Shown in pieces: positions 1 through 5,461 of a stretch of DNA of 5,461 nt (the stretch's first letter is position 1; the number at the start of each line of letters is the position of its first letter). The notes below the pieces were generated by a model. It was not told the origin of the DNA. It was given only the letters and a program-made list of their open reading frames with translations, and did not search any database. A program made the translations under genes and the position numbers. Source of the DNA: Clostridia bacterium (GTDB lineage Bacteria; Bacillota_A; Clostridia; Oscillospirales; CAG-272); assembly GCA_017630995.1 (NCBI GenBank), contig JAGBUD010000003.1, positions 1 through 5,461 on the forward strand, read 5' to 3'.

Positions 1-1047
1 AGACGTTTGCGTTGAGGCGGAGTTAACTATAACCGCAAGGTTATCCTCTATATCCGAGAAAGATATTTTCGATTCGTTTTTAGTGTATTTATTCTGCGCT
101 TTTATATACTTGTCAATAGCGTATACAAACGCGGTACGCACTGCTTTATCGGGTGCGCCACCGTATTCGAGGTAGGAGGAGTTGTGGTAGTACTCGTGCG
201 AGCCCGATTCGGCAAAGCAAAACGTTACGTCCGCCTTGAACTTATAATCGGGCAAATCCTCTCTGTCGCGGCCCTTGGTTTCTATTTTGAGAAGTTGGGG
301 CGTTGTTAAGGACTGGCCGTCCGTTATTTCCGCTATATAGTCCGCAATTCCGTTTTTATAGAAGAACTCCTGCTTTTCAAACTTACCGTTTGAAACCTCG
401 TTTTCGAGAATGAATTTTATTCCCGCGTTGATAAAGGCTTGTCTGCGGAGAGTTTTTTCAAGAAATTCCGTGGGAATGTCAATTTCCTTGAACACCTTGA
501 GGTCAGGGCGCCATTTTATGACGGTTCCGTTTTTCTTCATACCCGCGCCCGAAACGATTTCAGTGACCTTCAAATCGCCTTTAGGGTTTCCGACGGCGAA
601 ATTCATTTCCGAAAGCGTTTTTCCGTTATAGGATTTAACACTCATATATTCGGAGGAATACTGCGTTGCGGTTGCGCCGAGGCCGTTCAGACCAAGTGAA
701 AATTCATACGCGGCATTTTCCTCGTTGTTATCGTACTTACCGCCCGCGTAAAGCTCGCAGAAAACAAGCTCCCAGTTCCATCTCTTTTCCTTTTCATTAT
801 ATCCGAGAGGAACACCGCGGCCGAAATCCTCAACCTCGATGGAGAGATCTTTATACTTTTTTACTATTATCTTATCGCCGTAGCCCTCACGAGCTTCGTC
901 AACCGAGTTTGCAAGAATTTCAATAAAAGAATGCTGACAGCCCTCGAGGTCATCAGAGCCGAAAATGACGGCAGGACGCTTTCTTACGCGTTCCGCACCT
1001 TTAAGACTTTTTATGCTTTGATCGCCGTAGTCGGTTTTTTTAGCCAT
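1..1047 (-). CDS. Type II DNA topoisomerase B subunit (GyrB/ParE-like ATPase), N-terminal part, cut by window edge
   Basis: The product should be the ATPase subunit of a DNA gyrase or topoisomerase IV, which passes one DNA duplex through another in the cytoplasm using ATP. The 349 visible codons cover the GHKL ATPase domain and most of the transducer domain. Visible motifs are RKRPAVIFGSDD (22-33, the usual RPGMYIGST region), EILANSVDEA (43-52, with the catalytic Glu43 and Mg-binding Asn47), DFGRGVP (74-80), AGGKYD (101-106) and the lid GLNGLG (119-124). Later segments GTVIKWRPDL (174-183) and YGGAP (295-299) match the family pattern. The QTK loop, Toprim domain and C-terminus lie beyond the window. 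The ATG has a strong site, GGAGGGG at 1051-1057, and a near-consensus promoter behind it. The lid has Asn where bacterial GyrB normally has His (GLHGVG). Such divergent B subunits are, from memory, common in Clostridia and usually labelled topoisomerase IV subunit B. I cannot decide between gyrB and parE. The family call is very secure. Confidence 0.93.
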   Translation of the reverse strand, partial: MAKKTDYGDQSIKSLKGAERVRKRPAVIFGSDDLEGCQHSFIEILANSVDEAREGYGDKIIVKKYKDLSIEVEDFGRGVPLGYNEKEKRWNWELVFCELYAGGKYDNNEENAAYEFSLGLNGLGATATQYSSEYMSVKSYNGKTLSEMNFAVGNPKGDLKVTEIVSGAGMKKNGTVIKWRPDLKVFKEIDIPTEFLEKTLRRQAFINAGIKFILENEVSNGKFEKQEFFYKNGIADYIAEITDGQSLTTPQLLKIETKGRDREDLPDYKFKADVTFCFAESGSHEYYHNSSYLEYGGAPDKAVRTAFVYAIDKYIKAQNKYTKNESKISFSDIEDNLAVIVNSASTQTS

Positions 1048-1076
1048 TGTCCCCTCCGAAAAACATTATACATTAA

Positions 1077-1105
1077 ATTGTAGCATATCAATAATATTTT
1101 GTCAA
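1077..1105 (-). promoter_or_regulatory. SigA-type promoter of the topoisomerase gene
   Basis: Read on the minus strand there is a perfect -35 TTGACA (1100-1105), a 17-base spacer and -10 TACAAT (1077-1082), which has a TGC extended -10 directly before it. It ends 29 bases upstream of the ATG and its GGAGGGG site, leaving a short leader. This is the best promoter match in the window. No experimental start site is known to me. Confidence 0.85.
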
Positions 1106-1127
1106 GATTGTAAATATAAAGTAACAT
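1099..1127 (+). promoter_or_regulatory. Candidate promoter of the M50 protease gene, sharing its -35 with the divergent promoter
   Basis: On the plus strand TTGTCA (1099-1104, 5 of 6 to TTGACA) is followed by a 17-base spacer and TAACAT (1122-1127, 4 of 6 to TATAAT). The -35 overlaps, base for base, the -35 of the topoisomerase promoter on the other strand. The -10 is weak, so this promoter is less certain than its opposite partner. It would leave a leader of roughly 25 bases including the GGGAGAG ribosome binding site at 1144-1150. Confidence 0.45.
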
Positions 1128-1157
1128 AGTAATTCTGACATTCGGGAGAGAAAATAA

Positions 1158-1748
1158 ATGATAAAGCTCTTAAAGCTGCTTTCAAGCGGACTCGGCGCAC
1201 TGTTTTGGATTCTTTTAATGCTCGGATTTGACGATATTTCGATGACCGCTTTGACGCTTCTTGCCGCCGCAATACACGAGATTGGGCATATTTTCGCCAT
1301 ATATTTCACCGCAAGGCGCGGGATTTTTATGCCATACCCAACGCTAAACGGACTGCGATTAAAGACGGGGCGCACGCTTTCATATAACGAGGAGATTTGC
1401 GTTTGCCTTTTCGGGCCGCTTTTTAATCTGATATGCTTTATGATTACGCTTCCATTTTTCAAGGAATTTGCGCTTATAAATCTCATAACCGCAATCTCAA
1501 ATCTTTTGCCTATGCCAAGCTATGACGGCGAGAAAATTCTTTTCGCTATGATAAGCAAACGGTGGGGCCCCGCGCCAGCACACGCGCTGATATCAAACCT
1601 CGTGCTTATAACCTCTTGCTGCCTTTGCTTGCTTTCCCTTTTCTTAATTTTGAAATTAGACGGCGGATACTGGATTTTTTTCGTTTTTTTTGCTATTTTT
1701 TTGAAGCAAATTTTCTTTTTCCAAAATCATACAAAAATCGAGGAATAA
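1158..1748 (+). CDS. Small M50-family intramembrane zinc metalloprotease (site-2 protease/SpoIVFB-like)
   Basis: This is a predicted membrane-embedded zinc protease that would cut substrates within or near the membrane; the substrate is unknown. The 196 residues are very hydrophobic, with likely membrane spans near 8-23, 30-50, 80-100, 104-118, 143-165 and 170-187. The zinc motif HEIGH is at 40-44 (His40, Glu41, His44). GPLFN (86-90) matches the conserved glycine-proline segment of the family, and NLLPMPSYDGE (115-125) supplies the third ligand, Asp123. The family usually has DGG here, so Gly to Glu at 125 is a deviation. There is no PDZ domain and no CBS domain, making it shorter than B. subtilis SpoIVFB (about 290 residues). 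The start is firm: an in-frame TAA directly precedes the ATG, and GGGAGAG (1144-1150) lies 7 bases upstream. A sporulation role like SpoIVFB is possible, but nothing in the neighbourhood shows it. The C-terminal codons contain three long T runs. Confidence 0.85.
   Translation: MIKLLKLLSSGLGALFWILLMLGFDDISMTALTLLAAAIHEIGHIFAIYFTARRGIFMPYPTLNGLRLKTGRTLSYNEEICVCLFGPLFNLICFMITLPFFKEFALINLITAISNLLPMPSYDGEKILFAMISKRWGPAPAHALISNLVLITSCCLCLLSLFLILKLDGGYWIFFVFFAIFLKQIFFFQNHTKIEE
1675..1702 (+). repeat. Three clustered poly-T tracts inside the protease gene
   Basis: Runs of 7, 8 and 7 T (1675-1681, 1684-1691, 1696-1702) sit within 28 bases and encode the Phe-rich last membrane segment (around residues 172-182). 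Such runs are prone to replication or transcriptional slippage. Insertion of one T would shift reading into a frame that stays open to 1759 and gives a different tail of similar length. Whether slippage occurs is not shown by the sequence. Confidence 0.6.
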
Positions 1749-1841
1749 CGAGATTTTAAGAGAATTTGGGAGAATTTGAGAGCTTTTGTCTTTTTTTACC
1801 CCAAAAAATCGCACCTAAATTCGATTAATTGTGTTTAAAAG

Positions 1842-1915
1842 CGAATATTTTTGAAAAAAACTATTGCATTTCTTATATGTTTTTGCTATAATAACATTCA
1901 TCGAAGAATTTTTGA
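1842..1915 (+). promoter_or_regulatory. Pair of similar CGAA..TTTTTGA elements flanking the pot promoter
   Basis: CGAATATTTTTGA (1842-1854) and CGAAGAATTTTTGA (1902-1915) are near-identical direct repeats, one just upstream of the -35 and one just after the expected transcription start. This arrangement would suit a regulator binding on both sides of the promoter. The surrounding DNA is very AT-rich, so chance similarity is quite possible. Confidence 0.25.
1864..1892 (+). promoter_or_regulatory. Promoter of the potABCD operon
   Basis: A perfect -10 TATAAT (1887-1892) is preceded by a TGC extended -10 (1884-1886), a 17-base spacer in total and a weak -35 TTGCAT (1864-1869, 3 of 6). A strong extended -10 commonly compensates for a poor -35. 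Transcription would start near 1899, giving a leader of about 50 bases, too short for a known polyamine riboswitch or leader-peptide system. It is the only good promoter seen ahead of the four transporter genes. Confidence 0.75.
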
Positions 1916-1927
1916 CTTTTTCTTACG

Positions 1928-1933
1928 AAAGGA
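1928..1933 (+). promoter_or_regulatory. Ribosome binding site candidate for potA that bears on the start choice
   Basis: AAAGGA directly abuts the in-frame TTG at 1934, which is too close for initiation there. It lies 15 bases ahead of the ATG at 1949, which is longer than usual. The ATG also has a purine-rich AGAAGAA immediately upstream. I chose the ATG, with the TTG as the alternative adding five residues. Confidence 0.4.
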
Positions 1934-1948
1934 TTGAAATCAGAAGAA

Positions 1949-3067
1949 ATGACGAAGCTCATTGAGTTGAAAGGAATTTCAAAATCATACGATGGTGAAA
2001 AGGTAATTGATTCAATGAACCTTTACATAAGGGACGGAGAATTTATTACACTGCTCGGCCCGTCAGGCTGCGGCAAGACCACAACCTTGAGAATTATAGG
2101 CGGATTTGAGAGCGCTGATGAGGGCGAGCTTTATTTCGACGGAATCGAGATAAGCCAGGTTCCCGCTTACAAGAGAAACATTAACACGGTTTTTCAGAAG
2201 TACGCGCTTTTCCCGCATCTTAACGTTTACGAAAATATTGCTTTCCCGCTTCGACTTAAAAAGGTTAAGGAGGCGGAGATAAAGGCAAGGGTTACCGAGA
2301 TGCTTTCGATGGTTGCCCTTTCGGGATTTGAAAATAAGAGCGTTAGCACCCTTTCGGGCGGTCAGCAGCAGAGAGTTGCTATTGCGAGAGCCTTGATTTC
2401 TCACCCCAAGATGCTTCTTCTCGACGAGCCGCTCGGCGCGCTCGACCTCAAGCTGCGCAAGGATATGCAGAACGAGCTTAAAACCATTCAGCAGGCTATC
2501 GGCATTACCTTTATTTACGTTACACACGACCAAGAGGAAGCTCTTTCGATGTCTGATACCGTTGTGGTTATGGCAGACGGAGAAATTCAGCAGATAGGAA
2601 CACCGACGGATATATATAACGAGCCTAAAAACGCATTCGTTGCGGATTTCATCGGCGAGAGTAACATCATCGACGGTGTTATGCTCTTTGACGGCAAGGT
2701 TAAATTTGCGGGACACGCGTTCGACTGCGTTGACGGCGGATTTGGCACAAACGAGCCCGTTGACGTTGTTATTCGCCCCGAGGACGTTGACGTTGTTTCT
2801 CTCGAAAAGGGTATGCTCACAGGAAACGTCACAAACGTTACCTTTAAGGGCGTTCATTACGAGATAATCGTTGACATTAAGGGATTCAAGTGGATGATAC
2901 AGTCCACGGACTACGTTGCTCCAAATGCAAACATAGGACTTTACATTGAGCCCGATGCCATTCACATTATGAAGAAATCAAAATATTCGGGCAAATTCGG
3001 CGATTACTCATCATTCTCCGACGAAATCGATCAGCTTTCCAACGCTGACGCGGCAGAAGAATTTTAA
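1949..3067 (+). CDS. potA: Spermidine/putrescine ABC transporter ATP-binding protein PotA
   Basis: This is the cytoplasmic ATPase that drives polyamine import, acting as a dimer on the PotB/PotC permease. Numbered from the chosen ATG (372 residues, near the usual PotA length), the nucleotide-binding domain fills about 1-235. It has Walker [10 protein letters not shown] (37-45), Q-loop Gln83 in [10 protein letters not shown], signature [15 protein letters not shown] (135-149), Walker B LLLDEP (156-161), the D-loop GALD and switch His193 in THDQEEA. All catalytic residues are present. The remaining 130 or so residues form the C-terminal TOBE-type regulatory domain (with [10 protein letters not shown]) typical of PotA/MalK-like ATPases. 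The ATP domain alone would also suit spermidine, iron or sugar importers; the assignment to Pot comes from the downstream genes. It is the first gene of the operon, following its own promoter. The start is uncertain between ATG 1949 and TTG 1934. Confidence 0.95.
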   Translation: MTKLIELKGISKSYDGEKVIDSMNLYIRDGEFITLLGPSGCGKTTTLRIIGGFESADEGELYFDGIEISQVPAYKRNINTVFQKYALFPHLNVYENIAFPLRLKKVKEAEIKARVTEMLSMVALSGFENKSVSTLSGGQQQRVAIARALISHPKMLLLDEPLGALDLKLRKDMQNELKTIQQAIGITFIYVTHDQEEALSMSDTVVVMADGEIQQIGTPTDIYNEPKNAFVADFIGESNIIDGVMLFDGKVKFAGHAFDCVDGGFGTNEPVDVVIRPEDVDVVSLEKGMLTGNVTNVTFKGVHYEIIVDIKGFKWMIQSTDYVAPNANIGLYIEPDAIHIMKKSKYSGKFGDYSSFSDEIDQLSNADAAEEF

Positions 3068-3102
3068 TTCATCTTTATTTTTTTATTCTATGAAAGCAGT
3101 TT

Positions 3103-3117
3103 GAGGGTGCTTCCCTC
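3103..3117 (+). other. Small hairpin in the potA-potB gap
   Basis: GAGGG (3103-3107) and CCCTC (3113-3117) form a perfect 5-bp, GC-rich stem around a 5-base loop, 11 bases before the potB ATG. The T-rich stretch of this gap lies before the hairpin rather than after it, so it is not an intrinsic terminator. It could hold GAGGG, a ribosome-binding-like sequence, or act as an RNA stability or processing element. The stem is short and may be incidental. Confidence 0.4.
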
Positions 3118-3128
3118 TCGGATATGAA

Positions 3129-3941
3129 ATGAAAAACAAAAAATCACTTTTGCGCTCAATCGCGGCGGCGCCCCATATCTTTTGGTCGGTGCTTTTCATC
3201 GTTTTGCCGCTTTTGATTGTTATTTATTACGCATTCACCGATGCGGACGGGAATTTTTCGTTTTCAAATATCGCATATCTTCCCGACTATGCTTCTATTT
3301 TCGGAATTTCGCTTGAGCTTTCGGTAATTGCAACGTTTATTTGCTTGCTCCTCGGCTATCCCCTTGCATACATAATCGCAAAGACAAAGCCGCAGCACCA
3401 AAAGTTCTTTATTATGCTGCTTATGCTCCCTATGTGGACAAACCTTCTTATAAGAACCTACTCGATTATGGCTCTTCTCGATAACGGCGGCATTATAAAC
3501 ACTCTTCTCGGAACGTCAATGAAAATAATCGGCACAAAGGGCGCAGTTATATTCGGTATGGTTTACGACTTTTTGCCATATATGGTGCTTCCCATTTATA
3601 CTTGCATTTCTAAAATTGATAAGAATATGTGGGAGGCGGCGGCTGACCTTGGCTGCAATAACTTCGTTACTCTTATCAAGGTTATTCTTCCCCTTTCCCG
3701 TTCGGGCATTGTTTCGGGCGTTACGATGGTTCTCGTTCCCTCAATCAGCACGTTCTATATTTCGCAAAAGCTTGGCGGTGGAACGTTTGAGCTTATCGGA
3801 GATACCATTGAGCGACAGTTTATCACGGGTGCGCTCAACGTCGGTGCGGCAATATCGCTCGTTATGATGATTCTTATACTGATATCCCTTACCGTTATGA
3901 ATAAATTTGGAAATAACGACGACGGAGGTATCATAGTATGA
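3129..3941 (+). CDS. potB: Spermidine/putrescine ABC transporter permease PotB
   Basis: This is one of the two inner-membrane permease subunits that form the polyamine channel. The 270 residues fit the family and contain about six membrane spans (near 15-36, 61-84, 95-117, 137-160, 195-212 and 237-257). The cytoplasmic EAA loop that docks on PotA is EAAADLGCNNFVTLIKVILP (169-188), continuing to GIVSG (193-197). NLLIRTYSIMALLDNGGIIN (105-124) is typical of PotB. The Shine-Dalgarno is weak (GGA at 3120-3122, 6 bases from the ATG), and an in-frame stop at 3102 rules out a much earlier start. A two-codon reading frame, ATGAAATGA at 3124-3132, overlaps the start. The gene ends in an ATGA overlap with potC, so the two permeases are probably translated in equal amounts. 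The split into PotB rather than another type I permease rests on order and sequence pattern. Confidence 0.94.
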   Translation: MKNKKSLLRSIAAAPHIFWSVLFIVLPLLIVIYYAFTDADGNFSFSNIAYLPDYASIFGISLELSVIATFICLLLGYPLAYIIAKTKPQHQKFFIMLLMLPMWTNLLIRTYSIMALLDNGGIINTLLGTSMKIIGTKGAVIFGMVYDFLPYMVLPIYTCISKIDKNMWEAAADLGCNNFVTLIKVILPLSRSGIVSGVTMVLVPSISTFYISQKLGGGTFELIGDTIERQFITGALNVGAAISLVMMILILISLTVMNKFGNNDDGGIIV

Positions 3942-4762
3942 AAAAGTATCTTTCAAGGATATACCTCTGTGCAATTTTCGCTATTCTCTATATCCCCATT
4001 CTCACGGTTATTCTCTTTTCGTTCAACGCAACCGAAAGCACCGCGAATTTCGAGGGCTTCAGCCTTTATTGGTATATTGAGCTTTTCAAATCAAGCACCG
4101 CTTGGATTGCGCTTCGCAACACTTTGATTCTTGCCGTTCTTTCCGCGCTTATTTCCACCGTTATCGGCACTGCCGCGGCGGAGGGAATCTACAAAATGCG
4201 CCTCAAACTCTTCAAGAATACGGTTCTTTCGGTAACCAACATTCCGATGATGAACCCCGATATCGTTACAGGTATGTCAATGATGCTCTTCTTTGCGGCA
4301 ATTATGGCGGCATTTAAGATTGCGGACTACAATAACATCGGTTTTCTTGCAATGCTGATATCGCACACGACGTTCTGCTTGCCATACGTTATTCTTTCGG
4401 TTTTGCCGAGAATAACCGAGCTTGGCGACACGCTTTCCGAAGCGGCACTCGACCTCGGCTGCACACCCGTAAAGGCTTTCTTTAAGGTTAAGCTCCCGAA
4501 CATTATGCCGGGAGTTATTTCGGGAATGGTTATGGCGTTCACGATGTCGCTTGACGATTTCGTTATCTCCTATTTCGTTGGACCTACGAATTTCCAAACG
4601 CTTCCGCTTCTTATCTATTCAATGACAAAGAAGACGGTCAAGCCCAATATGTACGCACTTTCCACCATAATAATTATATCGGTCTTTACGCTTCTGCTCC
4701 TTTCGAACATGAAAAGCTTTAAGAAGCACAATCCCACCAAAAAACGCAAAAAAGGTATTTGA
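3938..4762 (+). CDS. potC: Spermidine/putrescine ABC transporter permease PotC
   Basis: This is the second membrane permease of the polyamine importer, paired with PotB. The protein has 274 residues with about six spans (near 9-29, 60-83, 105-126, 134-156, 190-212 and 238-257). The EAA loop is EAALDLGCTPVKAFFKVKLP (168-187), followed by GVISG (192-196). FTMSLDDFVISYFVGP (201-216) and LPLLIYSMTKKTVKPNMYAL (222-241) resemble the C-terminal region of E. coli PotC closely, as I recall it. The tail is strongly basic (KKHNPTKKRKKG), consistent with a cytoplasmic end. The start overlaps the potB stop by 4 bases, with a strong GGAGG at 3924-3928 placed 9 bases upstream inside potB. The gene is intact and no key feature is missing. 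Confidence 0.95.
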   Translation: MKKYLSRIYLCAIFAILYIPILTVILFSFNATESTANFEGFSLYWYIELFKSSTAWIALRNTLILAVLSALISTVIGTAAAEGIYKMRLKLFKNTVLSVTNIPMMNPDIVTGMSMMLFFAAIMAAFKIADYNNIGFLAMLISHTTFCLPYVILSVLPRITELGDTLSEAALDLGCTPVKAFFKVKLPNIMPGVISGMVMAFTMSLDDFVISYFVGPTNFQTLPLLIYSMTKKTVKPNMYALSTIIIISVFTLLLLSNMKSFKKHNPTKKRKKGI

Positions 4763-4766
4763 TAAT

Positions 4767-5461
4767 ATGCAAAAAAGACTTTTATCAATCTTTTTGATAA
4801 TTTCCGTTATTCTCCTTTCCCTTTCTCTTTTCTCCTGCGGTAACAATTCTTCGGACGCAACGCAAGTAGCTCTTTCCGTTGAAGAAATGGAAATGCCTGA
4901 ATACAAGGCAGGACAAACGGTTACTCTTAACGTTTACAACTGGGGAGAATACATTTCCGACGGCTCGGAGGACTCCTTTGATACCAATAAGGAGTTTGAG
5001 AATTATTTTAACTCCACCCTTTCGGAAAAGTACGGCGGAATAAAAATCAAGGTTGAATACTCCACCTATCCCACAAACGAGGATATGTACTCAAAATTAA
5101 CCAACAGCGCGGTTTCCTACGACGTAATAACCCCCTCGGACTATATGATCGAAAAAATGATAAGCGAGGGTCTGCTTTATTCCTTCGATACCTCTTCTCT
5201 TTCAAACTATGTGAACATTCCCGAGGAATTCAGAGGCACGTATTACGATCCCGACAACAAATTCTCCGTCCCCTATACCTACGGTATGCTCGGCGTTATA
5301 TACAACAAAGAGGGCGTAGATAAGGAAGACGTTGAAAAGAAGAGCTGGGAGCTTCTCTGGAATCCGAAATATGCGGGAAACATTCTTCAGTTCAACAACC
5401 CAAGAGATGCATTTGCAACCGCAATGTACTACGCGGGACTCGACGTTAACTCGGACGACCC
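4767..5461 (+). CDS. potD: Spermidine/putrescine-binding lipoprotein PotD, N-terminal part, cut by window edge
   Basis: This extracellular lipoprotein captures polyamines and delivers them to PotB/PotC. The first 231 codons are visible; about a third should lie beyond the window. A lipoprotein signal peptide ends at LFSC with Cys24 as the lipidated residue; Phe at -2 is unusual but tolerated. The mature part has YNWGEYIS (57-64), VEYSTYPTNEDMYSKL (96-111), YDVITPSDYMIEKM (118-131), DPDNKFSVPYTYG (161-173) and WELLWNPKYAGNIL (194-207), the same order of blocks as E. coli PotD. Trp59, Ser124 and Tyr126 match polyamine-contacting positions known there. FNNPRDAF (209-216) aligns with the E. coli acidic contact region, with Asn and Asp in place of Asp168 and Glu171. 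Between the first two blocks there are about ten more residues than in E. coli PotD. The start follows potC by 4 bases, with AAAGG at 4751-4755. Substrate choice between putrescine and spermidine cannot be read from this part. Confidence 0.95.
   Translation, partial: MQKRLLSIFLIISVILLSLSLFSCGNNSSDATQVALSVEEMEMPEYKAGQTVTLNVYNWGEYISDGSEDSFDTNKEFENYFNSTLSEKYGGIKIKVEYSTYPTNEDMYSKLTNSAVSYDVITPSDYMIEKMISEGLLYSFDTSSLSNYVNIPEEFRGTYYDPDNKFSVPYTYGMLGVIYNKEGVDKEDVEKKSWELLWNPKYAGNILQFNNPRDAFATAMYYAGLDVNSDD

Noticed and set aside
410..926. Several 70-90 codon plus-strand frames opposite the topoisomerase gene
   Set aside because: They overlap each other and lie antisense to a strongly conserved ATPase domain, and their translations show no motif.
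1088..1486. A 132-codon open frame on the minus strand across the protease gene and the divergent promoters
   Set aside because: It overlaps the HEIGH-encoding region of a convincing M50 gene and runs through the promoter of the topoisomerase gene. The product resembles no family I know.
1734..1757. AAAATC/GATTTT inverted repeat around the protease stop codon, considered as a terminator
   Set aside because: The stem is six mostly A-T pairs with a 12-base loop and only four T at its end. The longer T run at about 1790-1798 has no GC-rich stem before it. I cannot support a terminator here.
1893..1948. Possible riboswitch or leader peptide ahead of potA
   Set aside because: The leader from the predicted start to the potA ATG is only about 50 bases, with no strong stem and no alternative terminator structure.
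2063..2965. A 300-codon open frame on the minus strand opposite potA
   Set aside because: It lies wholly within a clearly functional potA. The translation has no recognisable domain and is rich in Asn, Val and Arg, as expected from reading the reverse of this codon usage. No ribosome binding site or promoter supports it.
4277..4906. Minus-strand frames opposite potC and the start of potD
   Set aside because: They are antisense to conserved transporter coding sequence and have no supporting signals.
1..5461. A previously undescribed multi-gene system linking topoisomerase, protease and transporter
   Set aside because: The transporter is a complete-order classical pot operon with its own promoter, and the topoisomerase is divergently transcribed. 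No gene shows signs of transfer, fusion or shared regulation that would join them into one system.

Overview
The window looks like ordinary chromosomal DNA from a low-to-mid GC member of the Clostridia, probably a gut-type Oscillospiraceae/Ruminococcaceae or Lachnospiraceae relative. This rests on three things: strong purine-rich ribosome binding sites, SigA-type promoters with TGn extended -10 boxes, and the type of the encoded proteins, especially a divergent type II topoisomerase B subunit of a kind I associate with these families. The assignment is inference, not a database match.

Layout. Positions 1-1047 (minus strand) hold the N-terminal 349 codons of a GyrB/ParE-like ATPase subunit that runs off the left edge. 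Positions 1048-1157 are a compact divergent promoter region in which the two opposing promoters appear to share one -35 sequence. Positions 1158-1748 (plus) encode a small 196-residue intramembrane metalloprotease of the M50 (site-2 protease/SpoIVFB-like) family. Positions 1749-1948 are an AT-rich intergenic stretch containing a clear SigA-type promoter. From about 1949 to the right edge lies a polyamine ABC transporter operon in the classical order potA-potB-potC-potD: ATPase, two permeases, and a lipoprotein substrate-binding protein cut off by the window end after 231 codons.

How the genes work together. PotD, anchored outside the membrane by a lipidated cysteine, should capture putrescine or spermidine and pass it to the PotB/PotC membrane channel. 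Two PotA subunits power import by ATP hydrolysis. potB and potC overlap by 4 bases and potC and potD are 4 bases apart, so these three are probably translationally coupled. potA is separated from potB by 61 bases containing a small hairpin. The protease and the topoisomerase have no obvious functional link to the transporter.

I found no mobile element, CRISPR array, tRNA/rRNA, riboswitch or convincing intrinsic terminator. Nothing in the window looks like a wholly new system. The points most worth a second look are the shared -35 element, the unusual ATP-lid motif of the topoisomerase, the reduced M50 protease with its DGE variant and poly-T runs, and the promoter and leader details of the pot operon.
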